Shown piece by piece: positions 10,223-19,354 of a stretch of 64,000 bases of DNA. The position numbers and the translations under genes were made by a program. Every line of letters begins with the position of its first letter. Position 1 is the first letter of the stretch. This DNA is from JASHPR01 sp963778075 (GTDB lineage: Bacteria; Actinomycetota; Actinomycetes; Streptosporangiales; Streptosporangiaceae). Under the pieces are notes generated by a model. The model was given only the letters and a program-made list of their open reading frames with translations, was not told the DNA's origin and searched no databases. The DNA is taken from assembly GCA_963778075.1 (NCBI GenBank), contig CAVZTJ010000014.1, positions 15,256 through 79,255 on the forward strand. The letters run 5' to 3'.

Positions 10223-10536
10223 TACCAACAACTCCCTAACTCTGGCTCGGCCTTCGGGTTTCGCCCTTGTCACCGCGAAACCCGTCGATCGCGGAGCGGG
10301 CCAGACGTGCTGCACAAGTCAAGCTTGCCGTCCTGCTGTACCGACAGCGACCGGACACGACTTTACAACGTACCGACGGACCTCGCGTCCAGTTACTCCC
10401 CGAATCCGACCTGACCCAGCAGTAACACGATTCACCCGAACAGGGCGGCCCGCGGCCGCCTGACGGCCGTAAATGCGCCGGCCGCCGGGCCGGGAACACG
10501 GCGGCCGCTGGGCCCGGAACGGCCGGGACGGCACCC

Positions 10537-10812
10537 TCAGCCGCCGGCGACGGCGGGAATGACGGAGACCTCCGTCCCTGACGGCACCTCGGTGTCGAGC
10601 CCCTGCGCGAGGCGCACGTCTTCCTCGCCGACGTAGACGTTGACGAACCGGCGCAACTTCCCCCCCTCGTCGAGAATCCTGCCGCCGATCCCCGGAAACT
10701 CGGCGTCCAGGCCCGCAAGGACGTCACGCAGGGTCCCCTCCTTCGCCGTCACCTCGGCTGCGCCGCCGGTATAGCTGCGCAGGATTGTGGGGATGCGGAC
10801 CGAGACGCTCAT
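10537..10812 (-). CDS. MoaD/ThiS family ubiquitin-like sulfur carrier
   Basis: A 91-residue protein, MSVSVRIPTILRSYTGGAAE to the terminal VSVIPAVAGG. The C-terminal Gly-Gly is the diagnostic tail that is adenylated and thiocarboxylated in ThiS/MoaD/CysO proteins. Its ATG overlaps the threonine synthase stop by 4 bp, so the two are translated together. In mycobacteria CysO carries sulfur for cysteine synthesis from O-phosphoserine. A link to a PLP enzyme here is suggestive, but the acceptor is unknown. Confidence 0.9.
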   Translation of the reverse strand: MSVSVRIPTILRSYTGGAAEVTAKEGTLRDVLAGLDAEFPGIGGRILDEGGKLRRFVNVYVGEEDVRLAQGLDTEVPSGTEVSVIPAVAGG

Positions 10813-12092
10813 GCAACTGCCTTTCTGGGGGGAACGGACGACTCAAAGTCAATGAATGCCTGCAGAGTAGGGCGAATAGGGCGGGCGGTGGGAACCGATC
10901 CTGCCACGGCGTCGAGCGTCTTGAGGCCGTCACCCGAGTTGATGATCACGGTCTCGGCGTCGGGGTCGAGCTGCCCCGAGTCCAGGAGCTTGCGGGTCGT
11001 GGCCAGCGTGACCCCCACCGCGGTCTCGCCGAAGATGCCCTCCGTGGTGGCGAGCAGCTCGATGGCCGACACGATCTCGTCATCCGACACGTCGGCGACC
11101 GCGCCGCCGCTGCGGCGGGTCACGTCGAGCACGTAAGGGCCGTCGGCCGGGTTCCCTATGGCGAGCGACTTGGCGATGGTGTCCGGCCGGACCGGCTGCA
11201 CCACGTCATGACCGGCCCGGAACGCGGCCGCCACCGGTGCGCAGCCGCTGGCCTGGGCGCCGAACACCCGGCACGGCGCGGCGTTCACCAGGCCGAGCGC
11301 CGCGAGCTCCCCGAACGCCTTGTCGATCTTGACGAGCTGGGCCCCCGACGCCACCGGGACGACGATCTGCTGCGGCAGCCGCCAGCCCAGCTGCTCGGCG
11401 ATCTCGAAGCCGATGGTCTTGGACCCCTCCGCGTAGTAAGGCCGCACGTTGACGTTGACGAACGCCCAGTCCTCGCGGTCGTCGGCGAGCTGTGAGGCGA
11501 GCCGGTTGACATCGTCGTAGGTCCCGTCGACCAGGACCAGCGTGCCGCCGTACACCGCGGTGGCGATGATCTTCTGCGGCTCGAGGTTCGCCGGGATGAG
11601 CACCACGGAGCGGATGCCAGCCCTGGCCGCCGCGGCGGCCACCGCGTTGGCCAGGTTCCCGGTAGACGGGCAGGCCAGGACCTTGTGGCCCATCTCCAGC
11701 GCCGCGGCGAGGGCAACCGCGACCACCCGGTCCTTGAACGAGTGCGTGGGGTTGCCCCGCTCGTCCTTCACCCAGAGCGCGCGCATGCCGAGCGCGCTCG
11801 CCAGCCGGTCCGCCCGCACCAGGCGGGTGAAGCCCGGCTCGGTGTTCGGCCGGCCGGCCACGTCGGCCGGAACCGGCAGCAGGCTCGCGTACCGCCAGAT
11901 GCTCGGCGGTCCGGACTCGATGGACTCGCGGGTCAGCGACGGGTAGTCGTAGCCGACCTCCAGCGGCCCGAAACACTCGGCGCAGGCATGCTGCGCGCCC
12001 AGCTCGCAGGTCTGGCCGCACTCACGGCAGGACAGCCTGGTGGCGTGGCCGAAGCGGGATGCCGGGATGGTGGCTGATGCAGATGAACTCAC
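10809..12092 (-). CDS. thrC: Threonine synthase
   Basis: A 427-residue PLP enzyme of fold type II that converts O-phosphohomoserine to threonine. The N-terminus has a zinc-ribbon-like CRECGQTC ... CAECFG. The PLP lysine lies in NPTHSFKDR, the substrate loop is PSTGNLANAVAAAAA, and the C-terminal segment TVIINSGDGLKT is typical. It starts at GTG with GAGGAGAGAGG upstream. It is followed and overlapped by the MoaD/ThiS-like gene. A second paralogue lies at 59934-61091. Confidence 0.93.
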   Translation of the reverse strand: MSSSASATIPASRFGHATRLSCRECGQTCELGAQHACAECFGPLEVGYDYPSLTRESIESGPPSIWRYASLLPVPADVAGRPNTEPGFTRLVRADRLASALGMRALWVKDERGNPTHSFKDRVVAVALAAALEMGHKVLACPSTGNLANAVAAAAARAGIRSVVLIPANLEPQKIIATAVYGGTLVLVDGTYDDVNRLASQLADDREDWAFVNVNVRPYYAEGSKTIGFEIAEQLGWRLPQQIVVPVASGAQLVKIDKAFGELAALGLVNAAPCRVFGAQASGCAPVAAAFRAGHDVVQPVRPDTIAKSLAIGNPADGPYVLDVTRRSGGAVADVSDDEIVSAIELLATTEGIFGETAVGVTLATTRKLLDSGQLDPDAETVIINSGDGLKTLDAVAGSVPTARPIRPTLQAFIDFESSVPPRKAVA

Positions 12093-12245
12093 GGGGCGAG
12101 GCCTCTCTCCTCATCTTTCCCAGCGGTCGACTGACCGCGGGCCGGAGTTGGCACCTGTCACGACTGGCCTCGCCGGGGCGGACGGGACGGCACAGCTGCG
12201 GGTAACAGCTGGCCCCGCGAGCATGACGCGGGCACGTAAATCACC
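12093..12245 (-). promoter_or_regulatory. Possible structured leader of thrC
   Basis: On the minus strand the leader contains GTCATG pairing with CGTGAC, a CAGCTG...CAGCTG hairpin between them, and then a GCGGTC-AGTC-GACCGC stem followed by GGGAAAGATGAGGAGAGAGG, which leads into the ribosome-binding site. The layout suggests a cis-acting RNA, but I cannot assign a known riboswitch class. Between 12246 and 12538 I see no gene, only a GTCCGCC...GGCGGAC inverted pair and presumably the otsA promoter. Confidence 0.3.
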
Positions 12246-12538
12246 GTGATGGTTGCCGGGGCTTCACAGGGCCGATCCCTCCACCCCTCTGGATGAGCGA
12301 ACTATTCAGTTGTGGTCCGCCCGGTCACAGCTCCCTGAGCTGGGCCGGGGGGCGGACATACGTCAACCTACCATGGCGCCGCGCCACGCCCTGGATGAGA
12401 GATTCCCTGCTGGGACTGCTGATTCTGTTGTGGCCGGCGCACTTCGGCTGGCCGCGATGCACCCGGCCGGCGCACCGGGGGACACGCGGGGTCCGGCCGG
12501 TGCCGGCCATCCGGATGCCCGCCAGATAGCCTCCGGCC

Positions 12539-14038
12539 ATGGGCGCAAGATCAGCCGACGCGCGGGTACTCATCGCATCCAACCGGGGGCCGGTGTCGTT
12601 CAGGCTGAGTGACGACGGGGAACTGTCGGCCATGCGCGGCGGCGGCGGGCTGGTGTCCGGGCTCTCCTCCGTCGCCGATCACCCGAACTCGCTGTGGGTC
12701 TGCGCCGCGCTCAGCGACGCCGACCGGGCCGCCGCACGGGCCGCCGACGGAGGCCGCCTCGGCCTGGACGGGACCCCGGGCGGTTCGGGCGTGCGCATGC
12801 TCGACATCCCGCCGACGATCTTTCACCGGGCGTACAACTCGGTGGCGAACTCCACGCTGTGGTTTGTGCACCACATGCTCTACGACACGCCGAACCAGCC
12901 GCATTTCGGGATCGCGTTTGAGCGCGAGTGGGAGTCCTTCCGCACCTACAACCGCGAGTTCGCCGAGGCTCTGGCGGACGAGGCGGGCCCGCGGTCACCG
13001 GACGGCGAGCCGGTTCGGGCGGCGGTGCAGGACTACCACCTGAGCCTGGTCCCGCGGATGCTCTCCGACCTGCGCCCGGACGTCAGGATCGCCCACTTCT
13101 CGCACACCCCGTGGGCGCCGCCGGATTACTACCGGATGCTGCCCGACGACGTCGGCCGCGAGGTCCTGGAGGGCGTGCTCGGCGCCGACCACGCCGGGTT
13201 TCTCTCCCAGCGGTGGGCCGATGCGTTCCTCGACTGCTGCGAGGCGGTCCTCGGCGCGGCGGGCGCGCACGTAGACCGCACCCGGCAGCAGGTGACCTAT
13301 CAGGGCCATTGCACCGGGGTCGGCGTGCACCCGCTGGGCGTGGACGCCGACGGCCTCATCAGCCGGGCATCCGAGCCAGACGTGCGGGCCAGGCAGGCGG
13401 TCCTGGCCGAGGCGGCCGACGGACGGAAGCTGATCGTCCGGATCGACCGTACCGAGCTGTCCAAGAACATCGTCCGCGGGCTCGCCGCCTACCGCGAGCT
13501 GCTGACCACGCACCCGGAGTGGCACGGGCGGGTCGTTCATCTGGCCTTCGCCTACCCGTCCCGGCATGACCTGCCGGAGTACCGGGAGTACACGGCCAGC
13601 GTGCAGCGGCTGGCCGGCGAGATCTCCGAGGAGTTCGGCACGGAGGCCTGGAACCCGCTGATCCTGCACGTCGACGACGACTACGCGCGGTCGCTCGCCG
13701 CGTACCGGCTGGCCGACGTGCTCCTGGTCAACCCGATCCGCGACGGCATGAACCTCGTCGCCAAGGAGGGCCCGATCCTGTCCGAGCGCGGCTGCGCTCT
13801 CGTGCTCTCCCGCGAGGCCGGGGCCGCGGCCGAGCTTGGCGCCGACGCCCTGCTCATCAACCCCTTCGACGTGTCCGCGACGGCCGAAGCTCTGCACGGT
13901 GCACTCATGATGAACGGGCCCGAACGCGAGCGCCGGGCCGGATCACTCGCCCAAGCGGCGGCCGCCCTGCCGCCCACCCGCTGGTTCGCCGACCAGCTGG
14001 CCGCGCTGGACCGGTTAGCCGACCGGCCCGTGGCTTAA
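12539..14038 (+). CDS. otsA: Trehalose-6-phosphate synthase
   Basis: A 499-residue GT20 glycosyltransferase that makes trehalose-6-phosphate from UDP/GDP-glucose and glucose-6-phosphate. Family landmarks are VLIASNRGPVSFRLSDDGEL with the GGGGLVSGL loop, QDYHLSLVPRML, the nucleotide-sugar region VRIDRTELSKNIVRGL and VNPIRDGMNLVAKE. It is followed by convergent otsB. No strong ribosome-binding site is seen before the ATG. Trehalose serves as stress protectant. Confidence 0.95.
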   Translation: MGARSADARVLIASNRGPVSFRLSDDGELSAMRGGGGLVSGLSSVADHPNSLWVCAALSDADRAAARAADGGRLGLDGTPGGSGVRMLDIPPTIFHRAYNSVANSTLWFVHHMLYDTPNQPHFGIAFEREWESFRTYNREFAEALADEAGPRSPDGEPVRAAVQDYHLSLVPRMLSDLRPDVRIAHFSHTPWAPPDYYRMLPDDVGREVLEGVLGADHAGFLSQRWADAFLDCCEAVLGAAGAHVDRTRQQVTYQGHCTGVGVHPLGVDADGLISRASEPDVRARQAVLAEAADGRKLIVRIDRTELSKNIVRGLAAYRELLTTHPEWHGRVVHLAFAYPSRHDLPEYREYTASVQRLAGEISEEFGTEAWNPLILHVDDDYARSLAAYRLADVLLVNPIRDGMNLVAKEGPILSERGCALVLSREAGAAAELGADALLINPFDVSATAEALHGALMMNGPERERRAGSLAQAAAALPPTRWFADQLAALDRLADRPVA

Positions 14039-14100
14039 CGTTCCGGCACCTTCTAGACGGGCCATCGGTACACCGATAAGGGGCCGAGGGAGCGGGCCGG

Positions 14101-14931
14101 TCAGGAGTCGTGCGACATCGCGGCGGCGAGCGCGTCGAGCAGCGCTACAACGCCGTCCGGGCCGTCCACCACGAGATCGGCCAGCTCGGCCACGCTGCTC
14201 ACCTCGGTTGAGCCACTGCAGACGGCCAGGCCGGGAAGCCCTTCGCCGCGCAGCTCCGCGACGGCGCGGAAGGCCGGCTCGTCACCCAGGTCGTCTCCGC
14301 AGTACATGACCGCCGCTGCCGAGCGCGCCCTGGCCAGCGTCTCGAGCGCCTGGCCCTTGTCCGACCCCGGCGGGCGCAGCTCGATCACCATCCGGCCCGG
14401 CTCCACCGCGAGGCCGGTCCGCTCGGCGAGATCGGACAGCGGGCCGCGGAGCCGCTCCAGAACCTGCTGCGGCTCGGCGGCGCGGCGGGTGTGCACGGCG
14501 AGCGCGTCGCCCTTGTCCTCGGTCCAGATGCCGCCGGGCGCGCCCGCGGCAGTCAGGACGCCGGGCAGCTCCTGCCTGGCCGTTGCGACGCCGGGCGGGA
14601 CCGGCGGCGAGGTTAGCGTGCCCGACTCCCAGCGCTGCCTGCCGTACTGGCCGAGAACGAGGAGCCCGGGAACCTGGTCGAGGCCGCCGAGCTCGACCGC
14701 GGCCAGCGCCGCCCGGCCCGTGATCACTGCCACGGTCCCGGCCAGCCGGGACAGCCTGCGCAGGGCGCCCACCGCGCCGGGATGCGCGCGCGCGGCCGCC
14801 GGGTCCTCAACGATCGGCGACAGCGTGCCGTCGAAATCCAGGGCGATAAGCGCCCGCGAAGGGGTGCGCACCAGCGCGGCGAGGCCGGCCTTCCCGGCCT
14901 CGGTCCGCGGCGAGGGCAGGCCCGGCGTCAC
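14101..14931 (-). CDS. otsB: Trehalose-6-phosphate phosphatase
   Basis: A 276-residue HAD-superfamily phosphatase that removes phosphate from trehalose-6-phosphate. Motif I is LIALDFDGTLSPI, with nucleophile Asp and acid Asp. Motif II lies around VAVITGRA, motif III in the GSDKGQAL region, and motif IV in YCGDDLGDE. I chose the GTG at 14931 because it overlaps the DUF3263 stop by 4 bp (GTGA) and gives the usual length. A longer frame runs back through DUF3263 but is not protein-like. Confidence 0.92.
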   Translation of the reverse strand: MTPGLPSPRTEAGKAGLAALVRTPSRALIALDFDGTLSPIVEDPAAARAHPGAVGALRRLSRLAGTVAVITGRAALAAVELGGLDQVPGLLVLGQYGRQRWESGTLTSPPVPPGVATARQELPGVLTAAGAPGGIWTEDKGDALAVHTRRAAEPQQVLERLRGPLSDLAERTGLAVEPGRMVIELRPPGSDKGQALETLARARSAAAVMYCGDDLGDEPAFRAVAELRGEGLPGLAVCSGSTEVSSVAELADLVVDGPDGVVALLDALAAAMSHDS

Positions 14932-15170
14932 TCCGGGCGCGCCGACCGTATGCCGTGCCTGCGGCTCCGCTGCCTGCGCAGCCGGGCGACGAGCACCGGA
15001 TCGAACTCGCTCGCCTCCGGCCGGTCGATCAGCGCGTTCAGCAGCTGGTAGTACCGGGTCACCGGCATCCCGAACACCTCGAGGATCTCCCGCTCCTTCG
15101 CGCCAGGGAACTGCCACCAGCTCTGCTCGAAGGCCAGGATCCGCTTGTCGAGCTCAGATAGCCCAGCCAT
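14928..15170 (-). CDS. DUF3263 protein
   Basis: An 80-residue protein, MAGLSELDKRILAFEQSWWQ with FPGAKEREILEVFGMPVTRY then YQLLNALIDRPEASEFDPVL and an Arg-rich end. This matches DUF3263, a small actinobacterial family with a helix-turn-helix-like core, usually found next to otsB as here. It is probably DNA-binding, though this is not shown. Its stop overlaps the otsB start. Confidence 0.88.
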   Translation of the reverse strand: MAGLSELDKRILAFEQSWWQFPGAKEREILEVFGMPVTRYYQLLNALIDRPEASEFDPVLVARLRRQRSRRHGIRSARPE

Positions 15171-15216
15171 CCGGCCTCCAACACCTCAGTAAAGAACTCC
15201 ATCGTAGGCGGCCTCT

Positions 15217-16071
15217 ATGCGTCACGGCTCCGGCGTCGTACGCTCACCCTTCGTGGCTTCCTTTGATTCCCTTACGTTCATAACGGACTACGGCCTGGAG
15301 GACGGGTTCGTCGCCGCATGCCACGGCGTAGCAGCCCGGATCGCGCCCGGCGCCCGGATCCTTGACATCACGCACCTGGTCCAGCCAGGCGACGTGCGCC
15401 GCGGTGCCGCGGTGCTCGCCCAGACCATCCCCTATCTGCCCCCGGCGGTGCACGTGGCCGTCGTCGACCCCGGGGTCGGCACCGCCCGCCGCGGCGTTGC
15501 GGTCAAGGCCGGTGACAGCATCCTGGTCGGGCCCGACAACGGCCTGCTGTCCTGGGCGGTTGACGTCAAGGGCGGCGCCGAGCAGGCCTTCCAGCTCACC
15601 AACGGCGACCTGTGGCTGCATCCGGTATCACCCACGTTCCACGGGCGCGACATCTTCATGCCGGTGGCCGCGCACCTGGCGGCGGGCCAGGACATTTCAT
15701 CCGCCGGCGACGAGATCGACCTCGCCGAGCTGGTGACGCTGCCCTCGCCGACCAGCAGGGTGCGCGACGGCGAGGCCGAGGGCGAGGTCATGTCCGTCGA
15801 CCGGTTCGGCAACGTGCAGCTGTCGATCGTCGCGGCCGACGTTGGGGCGCTCGGCGTCGGGTTTGGCTCGCCGCTGGTTGTCAGGGCGGGCAGGCGCCAG
15901 CTCACCGTGCCGTTCCTGGAGACGTTCGCGGCGGTGGCGCCCGGCGAGATCGTCGCGTTCACCGACAGCGCCGGGCTCATCTCGCTGGCCGTCAACGCGG
16001 GCGACGCCGCACAGCAGCTTGGCCTGCCGCCCGGCGCGCACGTTCGGCTGTCGGCGCCGCACGCGTCCTGA
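15217..16071 (+). CDS. S-adenosylmethionine hydrolase (adenosyl-hydroxide, DUF62)
   Basis: A 284-residue member of the DUF62/SAM hydroxide adenosyltransferase family, related to chlorinase and fluorinase, which split SAM to adenosine and methionine using water. Motifs are FITDYGLEDGFVAACHGV, the DPGVGTARRG loop with Asp and Arg, and FHGRDIFMPVAA with the conserved His. A GTG six codons downstream (15235) could be the true start. Its place between DUF3263 and a protease gives no pathway hint. Confidence 0.9.
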   Translation: MRHGSGVVRSPFVASFDSLTFITDYGLEDGFVAACHGVAARIAPGARILDITHLVQPGDVRRGAAVLAQTIPYLPPAVHVAVVDPGVGTARRGVAVKAGDSILVGPDNGLLSWAVDVKGGAEQAFQLTNGDLWLHPVSPTFHGRDIFMPVAAHLAAGQDISSAGDEIDLAELVTLPSPTSRVRDGEAEGEVMSVDRFGNVQLSIVAADVGALGVGFGSPLVVRAGRRQLTVPFLETFAAVAPGEIVAFTDSAGLISLAVNAGDAAQQLGLPPGAHVRLSAPHAS

Positions 16072-16098
16072 GCACATCTGCTGGTTGCGCGGCCTGGG

Positions 16099-16122
16099 CC
16101 CCCTAGGGGGTTTACGACCCCC
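16099..16122 (+). terminator. Hairpin downstream of SAM hydrolase
   Basis: CCCCCTAGGGGG is a perfect palindrome, and its right half can also pair with CCCCC at 16118-16122 around TTTACGA. It lies about 30 bp after the stop, so it is a probable terminator. Confidence 0.5.
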
Positions 16123-16200
16123 CGTCGGATCTGCACGGACCGTACGTAATTGGCTCCAAGATGGCAGAATGCGTGGGTAACCGCACGGAAGGCAGATGGA

Positions 16201-18336
16201 GTGTCGCTCAGGTTCCCCCGACCGGTGATCTTGGCGACCGCCATTGGCCTTGCAGCCGCGTGGACTGCGTTCAGCGTCGTTCCAGCCGCAGCCGAGCACG
16301 TCCGGCAGGCCGACCAGGTCCGCCAGAACGAGTGGTGGCTCAGTGCCCTGCACGTCACGCAGGCGCAGCAGGCCACACAGGGCGCGGGCGTGACGATCGC
16401 GCTGCTGGACACCGGCGTGGACCCGCAGCAGCCCGATCTCGCCGGTTCGGTGATCCCCGGCAAGGACTTCACGAACTCGGGCGAGAAGCTGGGCAGCCAG
16501 TTCTACGGGATCCACGGGACCGCCATGGCGAGCCTGATCGTCGGCCACGGGCACGGCTCGGGCGACGCCGACGGGGTCCTGGGCGTTGCTCCCGCTGCCA
16601 AGCTGCTGTCGGTACGCGTGGCTCTGGACGCCGGTGACCCACTGCTCGAGGACTCCAGCGCCGCTGCGACCCTGCCCGGCGCGATCGCCGCGGGAATCAT
16701 GTATGCCGTGGGCAGCGGCGCCCAGGTGATCGACCTGCCGCTGGACCCAGGCCAGTCCGTGAACAACCTGGTGGCCACCCCGACCCCAGCGCCCGCTGCC
16801 AACGCGCCGGTCACACCGCTCGAGGCAGCCCAGCAGGCCGCGGCGGGCGGCAGCGCAGCCGAGAAGTCCGCCGTGGCCTACGCGCTGAGCAAGGGCGTGG
16901 TGCTCGTGGCCCCCGGCGGCGACAACGGGGCCGGAACCGACGACCCGAACTTCCCCGCCAGCTACCCCGGCGTGATCTCCGTCGGCGCGTTCAACAGCAG
17001 CTTCACAAAGGCAGCGTTCTCCAGCCACCAGTCCTACGTCTCGCTGACCGCGGCCGGCAGCGGCATGACCGCGGCCACCCCAACCGGCTACACCACGGTG
17101 AGCAGCACCAGCGCGGCCAGCGCGATCGTCACCGGCATGGCGGCGCTGATCAAGTCCGCGTACCCGGAGCTCACGCCCGCTCAGATCAGCCAGGCGCTGA
17201 CCACCAGCACGGTGTTCCGGCCCCCGAACGGCGTTTCCGATGGCTCCGGCCATGGCACCGCAGATGCCGCAAGGGCGCTGGCCGCGGCCAAGTCGATCGC
17301 CGGGCACGGCCTGACCCGTGCGGACGCCGGGGCCGTTTCCCGCGCCCAGCCGGCGGCGCCGTCGGTGCCGTTCATCAGCCAGGCCCTAGCGCCGAAGATC
17401 AAGCGGGACGGGCTCATCTCCGGTGCCGTGCTCCTGGTGCTGCTCGTGCCGATCGTTCTCTATGCGCTGCTGCGCCGGCGCCGCCGCAAGGTCAACGCGG
17501 CGGGCCGCCTCGAGCACGAGCCGATCACGCGGGCGCCATACGGGGCGCAGGGCAGTGACAGCCCGGCGGATCAGAGCCAGATGGCGCAGTACTTCGCCGC
17601 GGTGCCACAACAGGCGGAGAGCGTCAGCGGCCCCCAGCAGCCGGTCGGCGCCGCGCCGCCGGCCGCGGCCGGCGCCCCAGGCCGTGCCCGCGGCGGCGGC
17701 AGCGGCTACGGCGCGTTCGGCGACAACAGCCAGCAGGCACCTTCGGAGGAGGCGGCCCGGCGTTTCCTGAGATCCCCGCTGGCTCCGTCCAGGCGGGCGG
17801 CGGTACGGCCGGCCAAGGTATCGGGAACCCCGCCATGGGAGCCGGCGCCCAAGCCGGACACCGAGCTTCCCTGGGCGGCCAGCCCGCCTCCGGCGCTGCC
17901 GAGGCGCGCGCCGGTCCCACTGCCCGCGCCGGCGGCGGCTCCCGCCGAGTCGCTCTGGGCCCGGGCCGCGGCCAGCCCGGCGCCCTCCCCCGAGAACGGG
18001 AAGGCCGACGGCGCCGCGGGTGCTGTCGGTGCCGTGGGCGCGGTAGGCGCCGCCGGTTCTGCCGAGCCAGGCATCAGGCCGATCTACGTCTGGAACCCGG
18101 GAGCGAACACGGAGACGTTCGACACATTCCCGTCGGTTCCTTCGCGCGGGCCTGCGCCCGAGCCTGCCGAGCCAGAGCCCGGGCAGCCCTCGGCCGGTCC
18201 CGAAGACTGGCCCGACTCGAAGGACTGGCCCGATCCGAAGGACTGGGCCGACTCAAAGGACCGGTCCGATCCGGACGGCTGGGCCGACTCAAAGGACCAG
18301 ACCGATTCGAACGGCTGGCCCAGCCCCGAGGACTGA
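16201..18336 (+). CDS. Mycosin-like S8 serine protease, membrane anchored
   Basis: A 711-residue subtilisin-family protease. An N-terminal signal helix (VILATAIGLAAAWTAFSVVP) is followed by the catalytic domain, with Asp in LLDTGVD, His in GIHGTAMASLIVGHG and Ser in STSAASAIVTGMAAL. A transmembrane helix (LISGAVLLVLLVPIVLYALL) and basic stop-transfer RRRRRK follow. This order is that of mycosins (MycP of type VII secretion), but here a roughly 280-residue Pro/Ala-rich tail follows, which should lie in the cytosol. The tail ends in tandem acidic Trp repeats of type DWPDSKDWPDPKDWAD. No ESX genes are near. The GTG start fits the signal peptide; an upstream ATG would bury it. Confidence 0.87.
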   Translation: MSLRFPRPVILATAIGLAAAWTAFSVVPAAAEHVRQADQVRQNEWWLSALHVTQAQQATQGAGVTIALLDTGVDPQQPDLAGSVIPGKDFTNSGEKLGSQFYGIHGTAMASLIVGHGHGSGDADGVLGVAPAAKLLSVRVALDAGDPLLEDSSAAATLPGAIAAGIMYAVGSGAQVIDLPLDPGQSVNNLVATPTPAPAANAPVTPLEAAQQAAAGGSAAEKSAVAYALSKGVVLVAPGGDNGAGTDDPNFPASYPGVISVGAFNSSFTKAAFSSHQSYVSLTAAGSGMTAATPTGYTTVSSTSAASAIVTGMAALIKSAYPELTPAQISQALTTSTVFRPPNGVSDGSGHGTADAARALAAAKSIAGHGLTRADAGAVSRAQPAAPSVPFISQALAPKIKRDGLISGAVLLVLLVPIVLYALLRRRRRKVNAAGRLEHEPITRAPYGAQGSDSPADQSQMAQYFAAVPQQAESVSGPQQPVGAAPPAAAGAPGRARGGGSGYGAFGDNSQQAPSEEAARRFLRSPLAPSRRAAVRPAKVSGTPPWEPAPKPDTELPWAASPPPALPRRAPVPLPAPAAAPAESLWARAAASPAPSPENGKADGAAGAVGAVGAVGAAGSAEPGIRPIYVWNPGANTETFDTFPSVPSRGPAPEPAEPEPGQPSAGPEDWPDSKDWPDPKDWADSKDRSDPDGWADSKDQTDSNGWPSPED

Positions 18337-18353
18337 CCCCGGGCGGCGGCGGG

Positions 18354-19058
18354 CTACCGTCCCGGGCCTGCCCCGTTGCGCTGCGCGGCGAGTTCCTCCT
18401 TGCGCACAGACGCGTACATCGCCACGTACTCCTGGCCCGACAGGGCCTGGATGGCGTTCATGACCTCGTCGGTGATCGCGCGCCGCTGCCGGGAAGCCGA
18501 TGGCAGGGTCTTCGCGGATTCGAAGGTCAGCGGCTCACCAACCCGGATCTTGATCTTTGCTACCCGGGGCACCTTGCGCCCGGGCGGCAACACGTGGTCT
18601 GTTCCGGACATCGCGACCGGGATCACCGGCAGGCCCGAGTTGAGCGCCAGCCAGCCGACCCCGGGCCTGCCCCGGTACAGCCGGCCGTCCGGCGACCTGG
18701 TCCCCTCGGGGTAGATACCAAACAGCGCGCCCTGGCGGAGCAGGCCGAGGGCCGCATCCAGCATTTCCAGCCCCGCCCTGGCCTCGGCCCGGTCCACCGA
18801 AATCTGGTTGGTCGCTCGCAGGTAGGCGCCGGTGAGCCGGTCGATCGGCCGGGTCCCGGTGAAGTACTCGGACTTGGCCGCGAAGGTGACCGGCCGGTCC
18901 ACCATCAGCGGCAGGAAGATCGAGTCCACGATCGAGAGGTGGTTGGACGCGAGGATGGCGCCGCCGGATGCCGGGATGTGCTCGCTCCCGACGATCTCCG
19001 GGCGCCACAGCGTGTACAGGAAGGGTCCGGCGAGCACTCGCGAGATCCGATACTGCAC
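18354..19058 (-). CDS. 1-acyl-sn-glycerol-3-phosphate acyltransferase (PlsC family)
   Basis: A 234-residue membrane-associated acyltransferase that makes phosphatidic acid from lysophosphatidate. The catalytic HX4D motif is NHLSIVD, and the substrate motif is FGIYPEGTRSPDG. PVIPVAMSGTD is the usual third block. It converges with the protease gene. Functionally it belongs to phospholipid synthesis; paralogues are common in actinobacteria. Confidence 0.92.
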   Translation of the reverse strand: MQYRISRVLAGPFLYTLWRPEIVGSEHIPASGGAILASNHLSIVDSIFLPLMVDRPVTFAAKSEYFTGTRPIDRLTGAYLRATNQISVDRAEARAGLEMLDAALGLLRQGALFGIYPEGTRSPDGRLYRGRPGVGWLALNSGLPVIPVAMSGTDHVLPPGRKVPRVAKIKIRVGEPLTFESAKTLPSASRQRRAITDEVMNAIQALSGQEYVAMYASVRKEELAAQRNGAGPGR

Positions 19059-19218
19059 CCTGGCCTCCCACCGGAACGCTGTCAGCGGCAGTCACAGGTT
19101 AGCCGGGAACTATGGGGACGTATCTCCTGCGCACCCTGCGGAGTGCTGTCCCTGTGCTCTACCACCGGTCGCGCCGGCCCCAGCCGCACCGCTCAGCATT
19201 CGGTTGGGTATTCGATTT

Positions 19219-19271
19219 CATGATCGTGGTAGATAACCCGCGCCATAAGCGGTTCAGCTACCAGGATCATG
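19219..19271. repeat. CATGATCG-type inverted repeat (copy 2)
   Basis: CATGATCGTGGTAG (219-232) pairs with CTACCAGGATCATG (258-271) with one mismatch, giving a 14-bp stem around a 25-nt loop. The core is the same CATGATCGTG as in copy 1 near base 206. It lies in the gene-free stretch 19059-19354, upstream of plsC and beyond the end of the DUF7405-type gene. I see no other feature in that stretch. Confidence 0.6.
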
Positions 19272-19354
19272 ACCAGGGCTAAGCCGGGAAAGCGCGAGGT
19301 GGCGGCCGCGTCGACCGCCGCCTCGGCACCAGGGCGAGTCAGCGCGCCTGGACG

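Noticed and set aside
11680..12077. Antisense frames over thrC
   Set aside because: The PLP and zinc motifs are clearly in the minus-strand frame.
16201..18336. Type VII secretion locus
   Set aside because: Only a mycosin-like protease is present; no EccB, EccC, EccD or WXG100 genes are seen nearby.
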